The notes beneath the pieces were generated by a model. It saw only the letters and a program-made list of their open reading frames with translations, had not been told where the DNA came from and did no database searches. This document shows, one piece after another, positions 15,761 through 24,249 of a DNA stretch of 64,000 nucleotides. This DNA is from Sansalvadorimonas sp965243775 (lineage in GTDB: Bacteria > Pseudomonadota > Gammaproteobacteria > Pseudomonadales > Endozoicomonadaceae). The position numbers and the translations under genes were made by a program. Position 1 is the stretch's first letter. Every line of letters starts with the position of its first letter. Location of the stretch: assembly GCA_965243775.1 (NCBI GenBank), contig CBDEWF010000086.1, positions 1 through 64,000 on the forward strand, read 5' to 3'.

Positions 15761-18562
15761 ATGTCAGGGATTTGCTGTGGCTCCATTTGTAGGGCCAGTT
15801 CAAGCTTTTCAAGCTATCTGCCTTCATATTCTGATAAGAGCAAAGCTGGCATCCCGAACCGTGTAGAGTCGGCTCTTTTTCTCTCAGAAGGTACTGATTT
15901 TTCTATTCCCTGCACCCCGATCTCTTCTCGCACGTTAACGCCTTGTTGCCCTGATACAGACAGCAGCCTTGAAGGACACCCCCTATCAATAGCCAACCGC
16001 CCTCCTGAAAGTATTCCAATACTGAAAACAAAATGGGGAGATCCGCCCCCATCCCCGGAAAGCCCCCAGAGAAGTGAAGCTGACTCAAGCTCAGGCGTAT
16101 CGTCTTCAAGCCAAAGCCACTCCCGGCAGCCTGCGAGCTCAAGAGGCAGAGGAAGTGGAAGCGGTGATTATCCCGAAGAGTGGCAATCTTCATATAGCCA
16201 GCCACGTTCCCAGACTTCCCCTGATAAGAGGTCGCACTCATATATTAATCAATCAATAAAAAACGTCCTTGCTGGCAATTTGGAAACCTTTGGCCGAGCG
16301 ATTTTTAACCATAGATCTGAGTTGAAAGAGTGTTGCTGGCTTGAACAGTTTGCACTTAACGCTCACCACGCCAAAAGCTTATGCAGCGAGAAACAATATA
16401 GAAGCAGCCCTGCAAGATATGGCTGGGGAGAGGATGAAGGTTTTCGGTATTACCTTGAATACTATCTGCTTAACCCCAACTATCGTGTCGGACCAGACAA
16501 CCGGGCACTTAGATTCTTAACGGTACTTTATGAGTTTCCAGGCTCACATCCTTTAAAGAGCACTGCGTACAAGATAATTTCACTGCTTGAAGTAGAGGTC
16601 CAAGAGTATTTTCATCATGCCAGAGCAGCGCTGGTAAAACAGGCAATGACTGAATCAAGAAACCTTGTTTTAAATGTTTCTCCTTCCGCTATACATCGAC
16701 TTTTTCTTGAGCGCTGCATATCTGAAGAGATTTATATTGGTCTGCTACAGTGTTCCCGTACCCATAGAATGACCATTGATGATATCTATCGAATAGGCGG
16801 CGAATTTGCTATCCCTGTTCTCAAAGAGCTCATAACTGATAAAAGCCAGCTTTCTCCATTTATCCGCCATATTCTCGATAGCAACACAACTGCCGACAGC
16901 TCCGATTCAAAGTTAAGATGTTATTTATGTGCTTTTAAGCAGCACCGGCACACAGAGTACAGAGACCAAATCCTAGCAACTGCATGTAGTTTCAGGGTCA
17001 TTTCCCTCGAGGATTTACAGCACATATTCAGAAAATGGGAGTCTGATTCATGGATACGTGACGTCATGCTCCAGTTGTGGAATCTCAAACCTGAAGCTGC
17101 CCATAATCTGGTTAATGCCATTGATGCACCTGAGTGCTTCGAGTACTGGCCAAGTCTATCTTTGGCAGGTGACAACCACCAGATAAGAGAAAACATTCTG
17201 CACTCACTGGTTAGCAAACTAACCCTTTTACCCAAGGATGATATCCAGCGTGCACTTTTTAAACTGGCAGTACATGATAACAGTATCTCATTCGACCCAA
17301 GCCATCTGATAGGTAAAACCTGGAACCATTTTTTAACCATATTTCTTGATATGCCACTTCCAGCTCTGCTTTTGTGGCTACACATTGTCCAAACCCTGAA
17401 TTCAGACTGGAGAGATAACTTCCTGACATCTGTAGACAATACCTCAAAAGAAAAAATTCAAGGTTTTGCTCCCCAAAACAGGCAGGCAATGGCTACCCGA
17501 CTGGGTTTTCTTGCTAACAGAATAGGTTGGCTTAATATGGCCGTTTTTGATAATGGTTTTATCAGAACCTTTATCAGCAAAAAATTACTGGTATCTGTTC
17601 CTTCGTTTTTACTCCCCATTGAGAGTGCTGATGCCCCCCAAAACCGCAAGAAATACTTTATAAAGGCTCTCCAGCAACTTATACAAAATGCAGCTCATGT
17701 ATCATCTCCAGTGCTTCCACCACCCGTAGAACATGCGCTGACAGCCTTGATAGAGTATCTTCAGGAGTCAGGGCAGTCAGAATTCACTGAACTCATATTA
17801 AACAGCCTTGATATGAATGACCGCTCCAGACTCGAAGCGACATTGCAGAAAAAAATGGAAAGTGCTTCCACTCTGCCAAAGACCCAGAACGCTGAATTCT
17901 GGCGGGAAATGTTTTTGATAACCTGGGAAACCCTGCAAAACAGTCGAAGCGAAGCTCAAAAGGTTTATGACAATCTCACTCAGGTTCTCGGCTCAATGTC
18001 CCCGGAAAAAGATCCATCAACACCGGGGCCATCAACTCTAGCAGAAGCTGATCACAGCTCTTCTGAAAGTGTTGCAATGTCCTCCCGGCCAGGAAAACGA
18101 GTCCAACCAGACCAAGGCCCAGCAACCAAAAGCAAGCGCGTTCGTATTGAAGAGGCTGACAGCACTTCCGAGACCCAGAGACTAAGGGAGCAAAATGCAA
18201 CTTTACAAACTGCTTTACTTCAGCTGCAGCAGAAGTCGCACAGGCAACAGGAGGAGTTATCTGGCAAGGATGAAAAAATCAGTGCGATGATAGAAGAGCA
18301 GAAAGCGCTGGAAAATTCCAAAGTTATCTGCCGGATCTGTGATAATCCTTACTCCGACGACAGGAGAGCCTATGCATATCCCTGTGGCCATGTTTTTTGT
18401 CTTCCTTGTATAGAGGCCGCCATTTATATATCAAGCTCTCCATCAGACTCGGATGATAGCATTCACTCAAAATCGCCACCTCCCGATAACAAGAAGCGTT
18501 GCATGGGCTGTCGCGAGAAATGTCAGAAAGAAGATATTAAACCCGTCTACCTGAGTTGCTGA
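15761..18562 (+). CDS. Large protein with NLS-like cluster, coiled coil and C-terminal RING finger
   Basis: 933 residues. Residues 1-160 are Ser/Pro-rich and look disordered. Residues 160-700 are a long helical region with no family I recognise. A bipartite basic cluster (KR-x10-KSKRVR, 779-795) resembles a nuclear localisation signal. A Gln/Glu/Lys coiled coil (805-850) and a complete C3HC4 RING finger (857-917: C-x2-C-x14-C-x-H-x2-C-x2-C-x30-C-x2-C) follow. RING fingers in eukaryotes recruit E2 enzymes for ubiquitin ligation, so a secreted host-directed effector is a reasonable inference. No Sec signal is visible. GAGGT precedes the ATG by ten bases. Confidence 0.8.
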   Translation: MSGICCGSICRASSSFSSYLPSYSDKSKAGIPNRVESALFLSEGTDFSIPCTPISSRTLTPCCPDTDSSLEGHPLSIANRPPESIPILKTKWGDPPPSPESPQRSEADSSSGVSSSSQSHSRQPASSRGRGSGSGDYPEEWQSSYSQPRSQTSPDKRSHSYINQSIKNVLAGNLETFGRAIFNHRSELKECCWLEQFALNAHHAKSLCSEKQYRSSPARYGWGEDEGFRYYLEYYLLNPNYRVGPDNRALRFLTVLYEFPGSHPLKSTAYKIISLLEVEVQEYFHHARAALVKQAMTESRNLVLNVSPSAIHRLFLERCISEEIYIGLLQCSRTHRMTIDDIYRIGGEFAIPVLKELITDKSQLSPFIRHILDSNTTADSSDSKLRCYLCAFKQHRHTEYRDQILATACSFRVISLEDLQHIFRKWESDSWIRDVMLQLWNLKPEAAHNLVNAIDAPECFEYWPSLSLAGDNHQIRENILHSLVSKLTLLPKDDIQRALFKLAVHDNSISFDPSHLIGKTWNHFLTIFLDMPLPALLLWLHIVQTLNSDWRDNFLTSVDNTSKEKIQGFAPQNRQAMATRLGFLANRIGWLNMAVFDNGFIRTFISKKLLVSVPSFLLPIESADAPQNRKKYFIKALQQLIQNAAHVSSPVLPPPVEHALTALIEYLQESGQSEFTELILNSLDMNDRSRLEATLQKKMESASTLPKTQNAEFWREMFLITWETLQNSRSEAQKVYDNLTQVLGSMSPEKDPSTPGPSTLAEADHSSSESVAMSSRPGKRVQPDQGPATKSKRVRIEEADSTSETQRLREQNATLQTALLQLQQKSHRQQEELSGKDEKISAMIEEQKALENSKVICRICDNPYSDDRRAYAYPCGHVFCLPCIEAAIYISSSPSDSDDSIHSKSPPPDNKKRCMGCREKCQKEDIKPVYLSC

Positions 18563-18662
18563 TCTTCTGGGGAAACCAGGAGGCTTCTTTATATTCTTCG
18601 TCTATCATTACAGTGTTGATAATGACTAACTGTTCTATCTGTACGCAAAAGGATTTGCCTTG

Positions 18663-18908
18663 ATGGAGCTGATCGAGATGAAAAACCTCGGCAAGACGTC
18701 TGTTCAATGGCTTTACGCCGTGGGTATTCAAAACCCGGAACAGCTGAAAGCCGTGGGTGCTGTAGAAGCCTATCGCAAAGTGAAAGCACGTGGATTCCGG
18801 GTTTCCAAGGTTCTGCTCTACGCCCTGGAAGGAGCTCTGCTGGATATTCACTGGAGTGAATTAAGCTCAGACCATAAGGCTCGCCTGTTGGCTGAAGCCG
18901 AAGCTTGA
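18663..18908 (+). CDS. TfoX C-terminal domain protein
   Basis: 81 residues made up of the TfoX/Sxy C-terminal domain alone: NLGKTSVQWLYAVGI, then RVSKVLLYALEGALLDIHW, a small helix-hairpin-helix-like fold. Full TfoX is a competence regulator about 200 residues long with an extra N-terminal domain that is absent here. Stand-alone C-terminal proteins are common and of uncertain role. ATG at 18663 is preferred over the adjacent TTG because AAGGA is nine bases upstream. The gene ends only 24 bases before the promoter of the candidate small RNA. Confidence 0.8.
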   Translation: MELIEMKNLGKTSVQWLYAVGIQNPEQLKAVGAVEAYRKVKARGFRVSKVLLYALEGALLDIHWSELSSDHKARLLAEAEA

Positions 18909-18931
18909 TTTTTAAAAAGCGAAGAAAAAGT

Positions 18932-18963
18932 TTGCAGATGCAAATAGGAACGATTATCATTAG
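18932..18963 (+). promoter_or_regulatory. Promoter overlapped by a Fur box
   Basis: TTGCAG (18932-18937) and TATCAT (18955-18960) are 17 bases apart. The -10 element lies inside GAACGATTATCATTA, which contains a perfect ATTATCA Fur half-site. It matches the Fur box of the haem locus at 25126 in 17 of 23 aligned positions. Iron-loaded Fur would cover the -10 and shut the promoter. Confidence 0.65.
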
Positions 18964-18966
18964 CAA

Positions 18967-19081
18967 CCAGTTGGCTGACTACCAACTGAATGTTTACCAC
19001 CCGGCAAGATTGTGGTCAGTAAACATTTCCTCATCAGGCAATTCACGGCATTCATCCCCGGCATCTCCCGGGGATTTTTTT
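18967..19081 (+). ncRNA. Candidate Fur-repressed small RNA (RyhB/PrrF-like in logic)
   Basis: A transcript of about 115 bases is predicted from the Fur-controlled promoter. Hairpin 1 is CAGTTGG/CCAACTG (18968-18988). Hairpin 2 is AATGTTTAC/GTAAACATT (18989-19027) with an inner CAC/GTG pairing. About 26 unpaired bases follow, which could be a target-pairing and Hfq region. A strong terminator ATCCCCGG/CCGGGGAT ends in T7 (19054-19081). There is no start codon with a ribosome site. The layout equals that of iron-sparing sRNAs, but I see no clear match to the RyhB or PrrF core sequences. Confidence 0.65.
19054..19081 (+). terminator. Rho-independent terminator of the candidate sRNA
   Basis: Eight perfect pairs, ATCCCCGG (19054-19061) with CCGGGGAT (19068-19075), a six-base loop and seven T residues. 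It is one of the strongest terminators in the window and has no protein gene directly upstream other than the tfoX-like gene 145 bases away. Confidence 0.9.
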
Positions 19082-19094
19082 ATCCCAGATAAAA

Positions 19095-19298
19095 TTACTG
19101 GAACATCACCCACCAGATAACCAGAGCAATCAACCCCGGTACAAAGAAACCAACCAGGGCACCGGACTCTCTGTCTCCACCTTTCCTCTCTGAAATATCT
19201 CCCAGCCACCAGGTAAGGCCAAGCCATGCGGCAACAGCCACACCGATAAGAATCCAGTGTAAAAGTGACAGATCGGAAAATAGGGCTATCAAATCCAT
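19095..19298 (-). CDS. Small two-helix membrane protein
   Basis: 67 residues with two hydrophobic helices (approximately residues 13-33 and 48-66) joined by a short charged loop (GDISERKGGDRESG). GGAGG stands ten bases before the ATG, supporting real translation. I do not recognise a family. It sits alone between the sRNA terminator and the chaN terminator. Confidence 0.6.
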   Translation of the reverse strand: MDLIALFSDLSLLHWILIGVAVAAWLGLTWWLGDISERKGGDRESGALVGFFVPGLIALVIWWVMFQ

Positions 19299-19387
19299 CT
19301 ACTCTGATACCTCCAGCCTGTGTACTATCGTTTTGCCAAAGTATGGCAAATCTGTAGAAAATGGATGGGTTTAGAGTGGCGGCATCA

Positions 19388-19434
19388 TAAAAAGTTCTGA
19401 ACAGCATCGTTATTTAGAACGGCTATTCAGAACT
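19388..19434 (-). terminator. Terminator downstream of chaN
   Basis: On the minus strand AGTTCTGAA (19426-19434) pairs perfectly with TTCAGAACT (19393-19401) and is followed by TTTTTA. The 24-base interior can add further weak pairs. It would close the haem uptake operon. Confidence 0.65.
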
Positions 19435-19472
19435 CTTATTTGCAGAAGAGGGAGGAAGTTAGCAAGCAGCGG

Positions 19473-20333
19473 CTATTTCTTGTGTTTTTTCATCATTTCA
19501 CAGTAATCCGGGCGTTGCATTCCCGGGGTATCCCAGGCGACATCATAGAAATACGGACTTTTGAAATGAGCCATATCAGGATACTCCAGAAACCCTACCG
19601 ACATAAGCCTGGCTTCAGGGTGTGAGCTGAGTACATAGCGAGGTACCCCGATGTCCTTTCTGGCATGCCAGTTTCCTGCCAAAAGAGCCACTCCTGTCTT
19701 TTCAGAGGTAAGACTCGCAGCCATGCGGGCATCCCTGGCAACCTGTACCCTCAGCATTTTTTCTTCGACAGCCTTGTTGATATAACCACAATGAGCACTG
19801 ACAAAACGATCCCTGTGCAACTGGAGACTTTCGCTGTCCAGCACCATATTGTCGGCCCGCAGATGCTGCTCACGAATAGCTTTCAACTCTTCAGTATCGA
19901 GGTTGGCTGCTTTTAGGGGTATACCTTCAGCCACTGCCCAGATAACAATAGGACCATACAGGGCCCAGTCCCAGCCATCGTCCCAGTTTAACTCTTTATA
20001 AATCTGACCCAGATCGGTAATACCGTCACTGATCAACTTGTCTGCACTCACCTGCTGAGATGGAGTCAACATCTCCAGAGCCAGCAACTTCAGCCAGCCA
20101 CGGGCATGAAGTGCTTCCAGAGTTGCCAACTGCAGATCGTGGTGGATCGGGTTATCATGATTTTCACCCAAGATGACATAATCAGCTTCAGCAACAGTAT
20201 CAACCAGAGACTCCAGCGTTGGCTTAGCACTCTCTTCCTTTTCTTGCTGTTTCTTCATTGCTTCTGGAATACAACCAGATAAGAAAGCGCAAAACAAACA
20301 AGCTATTCCTACCCTGAAAATGCTGGCTGGCAT
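19473..20333 (-). CDS. chaN: ChaN family haem-binding lipoprotein
   Basis: 286 residues. The lipoprotein signal ends in FLSGC. The Tiki/ChaN fold motifs ILGENHDNPIHH and LLAGNWHARKDIGVP are present. Campylobacter ChaN binds stacked haem pairs at the outer membrane. As the last gene of the hmuTUV operon it probably helps capture or pass on haem. AGGAG lies five bases before the ATG. The family often has AGNGHAR at the second motif; here Trp replaces Gly. Confidence 0.88.
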   Translation of the reverse strand: MPASIFRVGIACLFCAFLSGCIPEAMKKQQEKEESAKPTLESLVDTVAEADYVILGENHDNPIHHDLQLATLEALHARGWLKLLALEMLTPSQQVSADKLISDGITDLGQIYKELNWDDGWDWALYGPIVIWAVAEGIPLKAANLDTEELKAIREQHLRADNMVLDSESLQLHRDRFVSAHCGYINKAVEEKMLRVQVARDARMAASLTSEKTGVALLAGNWHARKDIGVPRYVLSSHPEARLMSVGFLEYPDMAHFKSPYFYDVAWDTPGMQRPDYCEMMKKHKK

Positions 20334-20392
20334 GTTTAACTCCTGTCCTCAGATCCGTCTTCTTCAAGTGTAGGGGCTGTTGTGATTTCCCG

Positions 20393-21172
20393 TTACTGGG
20401 ATAAAACGACCGGATAACCATTCTTGGGATGAGGGATGATACAAACATCAACAGCCAGCAAGCGCTTTAACAGCTCCTCTGTCAAAACCTGCTCAGGTGT
20501 TCCCTCCGCCTCAAGCCTGCCTTCGCACAGCATCACCAACCTGTCAGCGTACTGGCTGGCCAGGTTCAGATCATGGAGTATGATCACGACAGCAACATTA
20601 TTGCGGGCAAACTCTCTGGCTATTCGCAGGGTCTGGTGCTGATGAGCCGGGTCAAGAGCAGATGTTGGCTCATCCAGCAAAAGAACCCGAGCGCCGGAGT
20701 CAGACTCTGTCCAGATCTGTACCAGAACTCTTGCCAGATGAACACGTTGCTTTTCCCCACCAGAGAGACTGGTGTAATTCCGTTCCTGAAGATGCCAGGC
20801 ATCCACCATTTCCAAAGCCTTGCGAACAATACCGGTATTTTCTTCCCGGCTACTGCTACAGGGCGAACGTCCCAAAAGAACAACTTCATTCACTGAAAAC
20901 GGAAAGCTCAGTGAGGAGGACTGTGGAAGAATACCTACAACCTGCGCCCGTTCTCTCAGATCCCAGGTTTTTACCGGCTTACCGTGAAGAGAAACTGTAC
21001 CACTATCCGGTGAGAATTCATCGGCGATCACTCGAAACAGGGTGGTTTTGCCAGCACCATTAGGACCAAGTACTGCTACAACTTCCCCAGGATTTGCAGT
21101 CAATGAAACCCGGTCAAGAAGCAGACGTTCTCCACGGCGTACAGAGATATTTTCAATACTCAGGCAAGACAT
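20393..21172 (-). CDS. hmuV: Haem ABC transporter ATP-binding protein
   Basis: 259 residues with Walker A GPNGAGKTTL, signature LSGGEKQRVHLARVL and Walker B VLLLDEPTSALDP. It powers import of periplasmic haem by HmuU. The ATG at 21172 lies two bases after the hmuU stop, so the upstream in-frame start inside hmuU is rejected. Second-last gene of the operon. Confidence 0.94.
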   Translation of the reverse strand: MSCLSIENISVRRGERLLLDRVSLTANPGEVVAVLGPNGAGKTTLFRVIADEFSPDSGTVSLHGKPVKTWDLRERAQVVGILPQSSSLSFPFSVNEVVLLGRSPCSSSREENTGIVRKALEMVDAWHLQERNYTSLSGGEKQRVHLARVLVQIWTESDSGARVLLLDEPTSALDPAHQHQTLRIAREFARNNVAVVIILHDLNLASQYADRLVMLCEGRLEAEGTPEQVLTEELLKRLLAVDVCIIPHPKNGYPVVLSQ

Positions 21173-21174
21173 GA

Positions 21175-22227
21175 TCAAGCAATCCTGTTTCTCTGCTGCC
21201 ACAGCAGCGACATAAAGAAGGGGGCTCCAAGAAGTGCCGTTACAATGCCGATGGGCAACTCAGCCGGAGAGATAACCACCCGGGCAATGACATCGGCAAC
21301 AATCAGAAGTGAACCGCCCAGCAGAGCAGATGCTGGCAGCAGATAGCGATGATCCGGCCCGATAGACATTCTGACAAGATGGGGTACAACCAGACCAACA
21401 AAACCAATCATTCCGGAAACAGAAACTGAAACCCCAACGCCCAGTGCTGTCAAAATAATCAGCCGGACTTTCAGGTTCTGGATATTGTGCCCTAGATGAC
21501 GTGCTTCCGATTCCCCAAGCAGCAGGGCATTCAAGCCTTTAGCCTGAGCAGCCAGTGACAGCTGTATAACCAGCAGAACCGGAATCAGAAACAGCAACTG
21601 CTCCCATGTAGCTCCTCCAAGACTGCCCATTTGCCAAAAGGTCAAATTGCGCAGCATGGCATCATCGGCCACATAATTGAGAATACCCATTCCTGCCCCA
21701 CTCAGGGCGCTGATGGCTATACCAGCAAGCAGCATGGTGGCAACAGAAGATCCATGGCTCGTCGTACCAATTTTATAAACCAGAAGAGTTGCACCAAAAC
21801 CGCCAAGAAAGGCCAGAAACGGAACAGTGTACATCTGAAAAACAGATACGAAGACCGCCGGCAACAGACCTGTCAGCACGATTCCGACTCCCGCCCCCAG
21901 AGCAGAACCGCTTGATACGCCAATAATACTCGGATCTGCCAGAGGATTTCGAAACAGCCCCTGCATGGCACCACCACAAACCGCCAGGGTACTGCCTACT
22001 AAAACTCCAAGGAGCGTGCGCGGCAAGCGGATAACCTCCACAACCATCCAGGCCTGGGTCTGATCTCCAGTTTCTCCGGAATACACCCCCAGCCACTTCT
22101 GTATCAGGCCAGTAAAGTTATCCAGTGTGACCGGAACAGCACCGGTTACAATAGACAGAACCATTGCCAGCGGTAACAGTCCCGCCAGAACAGCAGTAAA
22201 CAGCCTTGCTCTCTCTTCCCTTTTCAT
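21175..22227 (-). CDS. hmuU: Haem ABC transporter permease
   Basis: 350-residue FecCD-family permease with about ten hydrophobic helices. Family motifs include RLPRTLLGVLVGSTLAVCG, GLFRNPLADPSIIGVSSG and GFVGLVVPHLVRM. It forms the inner-membrane channel with HmuV and receives haem from HmuT. Its ATG overlaps the hmuT stop as TGATG. Confidence 0.94.
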   Translation of the reverse strand: MKREERARLFTAVLAGLLPLAMVLSIVTGAVPVTLDNFTGLIQKWLGVYSGETGDQTQAWMVVEVIRLPRTLLGVLVGSTLAVCGGAMQGLFRNPLADPSIIGVSSGSALGAGVGIVLTGLLPAVFVSVFQMYTVPFLAFLGGFGATLLVYKIGTTSHGSSVATMLLAGIAISALSGAGMGILNYVADDAMLRNLTFWQMGSLGGATWEQLLFLIPVLLVIQLSLAAQAKGLNALLLGESEARHLGHNIQNLKVRLIILTALGVGVSVSVSGMIGFVGLVVPHLVRMSIGPDHRYLLPASALLGGSLLIVADVIARVVISPAELPIGIVTALLGAPFFMSLLWQQRNRIA

Positions 22228-23129
22228 CAGTACTTCGCTATTGCATCCGTCTCATATATCTTTTTCGCAAGCTTGAGAGCCACTTCGCCAATGCGAGGCC
22301 CAAGACCGCCCTGGAGGACACTGCCATCCACAATGAAAATCCGACCCTGCCTTCCTGCCGGCGTTGCCTTTAAACCAGGCATCAGTTTCATAATGCCATC
22401 CATGGATTTTTCTTTTTTCAAAGTTGATTCGCTGACAATAATAATATCGGGAGCCATTATCAGTAACGATTCCCCTGATACCTGCCTATAGCCTTCAAAA
22501 CTGTCAGCAGCCTGGTTAACACCACCCGCCATGTTAATGAGGCTGTTAACGGTAGTATTCCTTCCTGCCAGAACAGAGGTTCCGGCATGGGCCATCATAA
22601 AAACAACTTTTTTTGGTTTCTTATCCTGAAAAACCTTACGGGCCAGGGCAAGATCATTATTCACCTTGTTCCAGAGAACCTGACCTTCCTTTTGCTTCCC
22701 GGCAATATCAGACAGTTGCCTGATACGTTCTTCAAGCTGTGACAGTTCTGTGCCGGCGGGAAGAGTAGTTACTTTCACTCCCGATTTTCGTAACTGACTG
22801 AGTACAACGGCCGGTCCCATCTCTTCCGTACCTATAAGATGGTCAGGCTTCAGAGAGAGAAGCCCTTCTGCAGACAGCCGACGCTGATACCCCACCCTTG
22901 GCAAATGCTTCACCCGGGGAGGAATACGACTGGTTACATCGGTGGCAACAATGCGGTCACTTAACCCCAGGGCATGAATGATTTCAGTTACTCCGCCTCC
23001 AACAGTTATAAGGCGCTGTTCAGTTGTTGCTGTTCTCTTGCTTTCAATTTCCTTCCCCGCCCCAAAGGTCAGTGCCGGAACCAGAAGCAGGCCAGTGAAC
23101 AATCTCTTTATCGTTCTTACTGATATCAA
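22227..23129 (-). CDS. hmuT: Periplasmic haem-binding protein
   Basis: 300 residues. A signal peptide (LFTGLLLVPALTFGA) is followed by a class III periplasmic binding fold: VGGGVTEIIHALGL, VGYQRRLSAEGLLSLKPDHLIG and MAGGVNQA. The Tyr in VGYQR is at the position used for haem ligation in ShuT/PhuT-type proteins. It delivers haem to HmuUV. Its ATG overlaps the exbD stop (ATGA). Confidence 0.92.
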   Translation of the reverse strand: MISVRTIKRLFTGLLLVPALTFGAGKEIESKRTATTEQRLITVGGGVTEIIHALGLSDRIVATDVTSRIPPRVKHLPRVGYQRRLSAEGLLSLKPDHLIGTEEMGPAVVLSQLRKSGVKVTTLPAGTELSQLEERIRQLSDIAGKQKEGQVLWNKVNNDLALARKVFQDKKPKKVVFMMAHAGTSVLAGRNTTVNSLINMAGGVNQAADSFEGYRQVSGESLLIMAPDIIIVSESTLKKEKSMDGIMKLMPGLKATPAGRQGRIFIVDGSVLQGGLGPRIGEVALKLAKKIYETDAIAKY

Positions 23130-23548
23130 CGCTCGCTCTCCATCATGATGCTCGCAGCAGGCCAGTTCTGCGACTGTAAAAAACTCAGCACCAGCACAAG
23201 CCTTTCCATCGGAACACTTCGATCTCCGGCAATGACAACCCCTATATCAGGTTGGGCTGCCCTGGCTTTCAGAAGTTCCATCCGTACTGTTTCCCAGGAA
23301 CTGTACTCCTGCCCGTCCAGAGCCCAGCCGGGAGAAGCAGACAGCAGATTAATACTGAGGGGCTGCTCTTGCTTTATGGCCCCGGCCTGATCGGCTCCCT
23401 GCTTTGGCAGATCCACTGGTAACGCCAGAGGCGCGACATTGGCGGTAAACATCAAGAACACTATGACGATGAAAATCACATCCAGAAGTGGGGTCAGATC
23501 AGGTAAAAGTGTGGCCTGTGGGTCGCTGTCTTCCGGGAGGCGTATCAT
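23126..23548 (-). CDS. exbD: ExbD/TolR family energy transducer
   Basis: 140 residues. A short cytoplasmic end is followed by one membrane helix carrying the essential Asp (LLDVIFIVIVFLMFTANV) and a periplasmic domain. With ExbB it couples the proton motive force to TonB. The ATG at 23548 overlaps the exbB stop as ATGA, which fixes the start. Placement with hmuTUV indicates a dedicated system for haem import. Confidence 0.93.
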   Translation of the reverse strand: MIRLPEDSDPQATLLPDLTPLLDVIFIVIVFLMFTANVAPLALPVDLPKQGADQAGAIKQEQPLSINLLSASPGWALDGQEYSSWETVRMELLKARAAQPDIGVVIAGDRSVPMERLVLVLSFLQSQNWPAASIMMESER

Positions 23549-24240
23549 GCTGCAGACCATCTCCGCAGAGCAGTTACATTATCACCTTGAATTGTTTCCA
23601 CTCCCGCTTTGCCGGCATCAATACCTTCCAGCATGAGGTTGACATGGTTCAGGACAAACTCCAGCCGGAACAGATAACGATTAGCCCAGAGAGTAAAACC
23701 ATGACTGGCCGCCAGAGCAGGAATCGCAATAACGAGCCCATAAGCCGTACTGTACATAGCCGTAAACAGACCATGAGCCAGAACAGCGGGAGTAATCGGG
23801 CCCGGGTTATCAGCCATACCCTGAAACATGGTTATCATTCCCAGAACTGTTCCCAGCAGACCGACCATTGGACTCAGCAGACCGATCAACATGAGAAAGC
23901 GCAGGCCAGCATGCATTCGTTGACGATGTTTAAGCAGCCACATACCAGCTACTTCTTCCCTTACAGCCTTGGGGCTGTCGGCCTGACGAAGCAACAGGCC
24001 TACCCCCTGATGCAGGCAGTGCTTATCGTCGCAGAGCCGGACTGCCCGCTCAGGGTTTCGACATCCGGCACAACCTGTACTCTGTAGCTCCGAAAGCAGT
24101 GTGCGAACTCGCTTACGTCCCATTCCCGGCTGAGTGGCATATGTCATTACGCGTTCAAAAATCAAGGCCAGTGCAACCGTCGACAAACCGAGCAGCGGTA
24201 TACTCATAACACCCAACTGGCTGAATCCCTGTGGCAACAT
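23545..24240 (-). CDS. exbB: ExbB/TolQ family proton channel
   Basis: 231 residues with three membrane segments and the MotA/TolQ/ExbB core GLLSPMVGLLGTVLGMITMF and ALFTAMYSTAYGLVIAIPAL-type helices. It forms the pentameric proton channel around ExbD. AGGAGA lies four bases before the ATG, which is nine bases after the tonB stop. Several Cys residues in the cytoplasmic loop (TGCAGCRNPE, LCDDKHC) are unusual and might bind a metal. Confidence 0.92.
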   Translation of the reverse strand: MLPQGFSQLGVMSIPLLGLSTVALALIFERVMTYATQPGMGRKRVRTLLSELQSTGCAGCRNPERAVRLCDDKHCLHQGVGLLLRQADSPKAVREEVAGMWLLKHRQRMHAGLRFLMLIGLLSPMVGLLGTVLGMITMFQGMADNPGPITPAVLAHGLFTAMYSTAYGLVIAIPALAASHGFTLWANRYLFRLEFVLNHVNLMLEGIDAGKAGVETIQGDNVTALRRWSAA

Positions 24241-24249
24241 TATTCTCTC

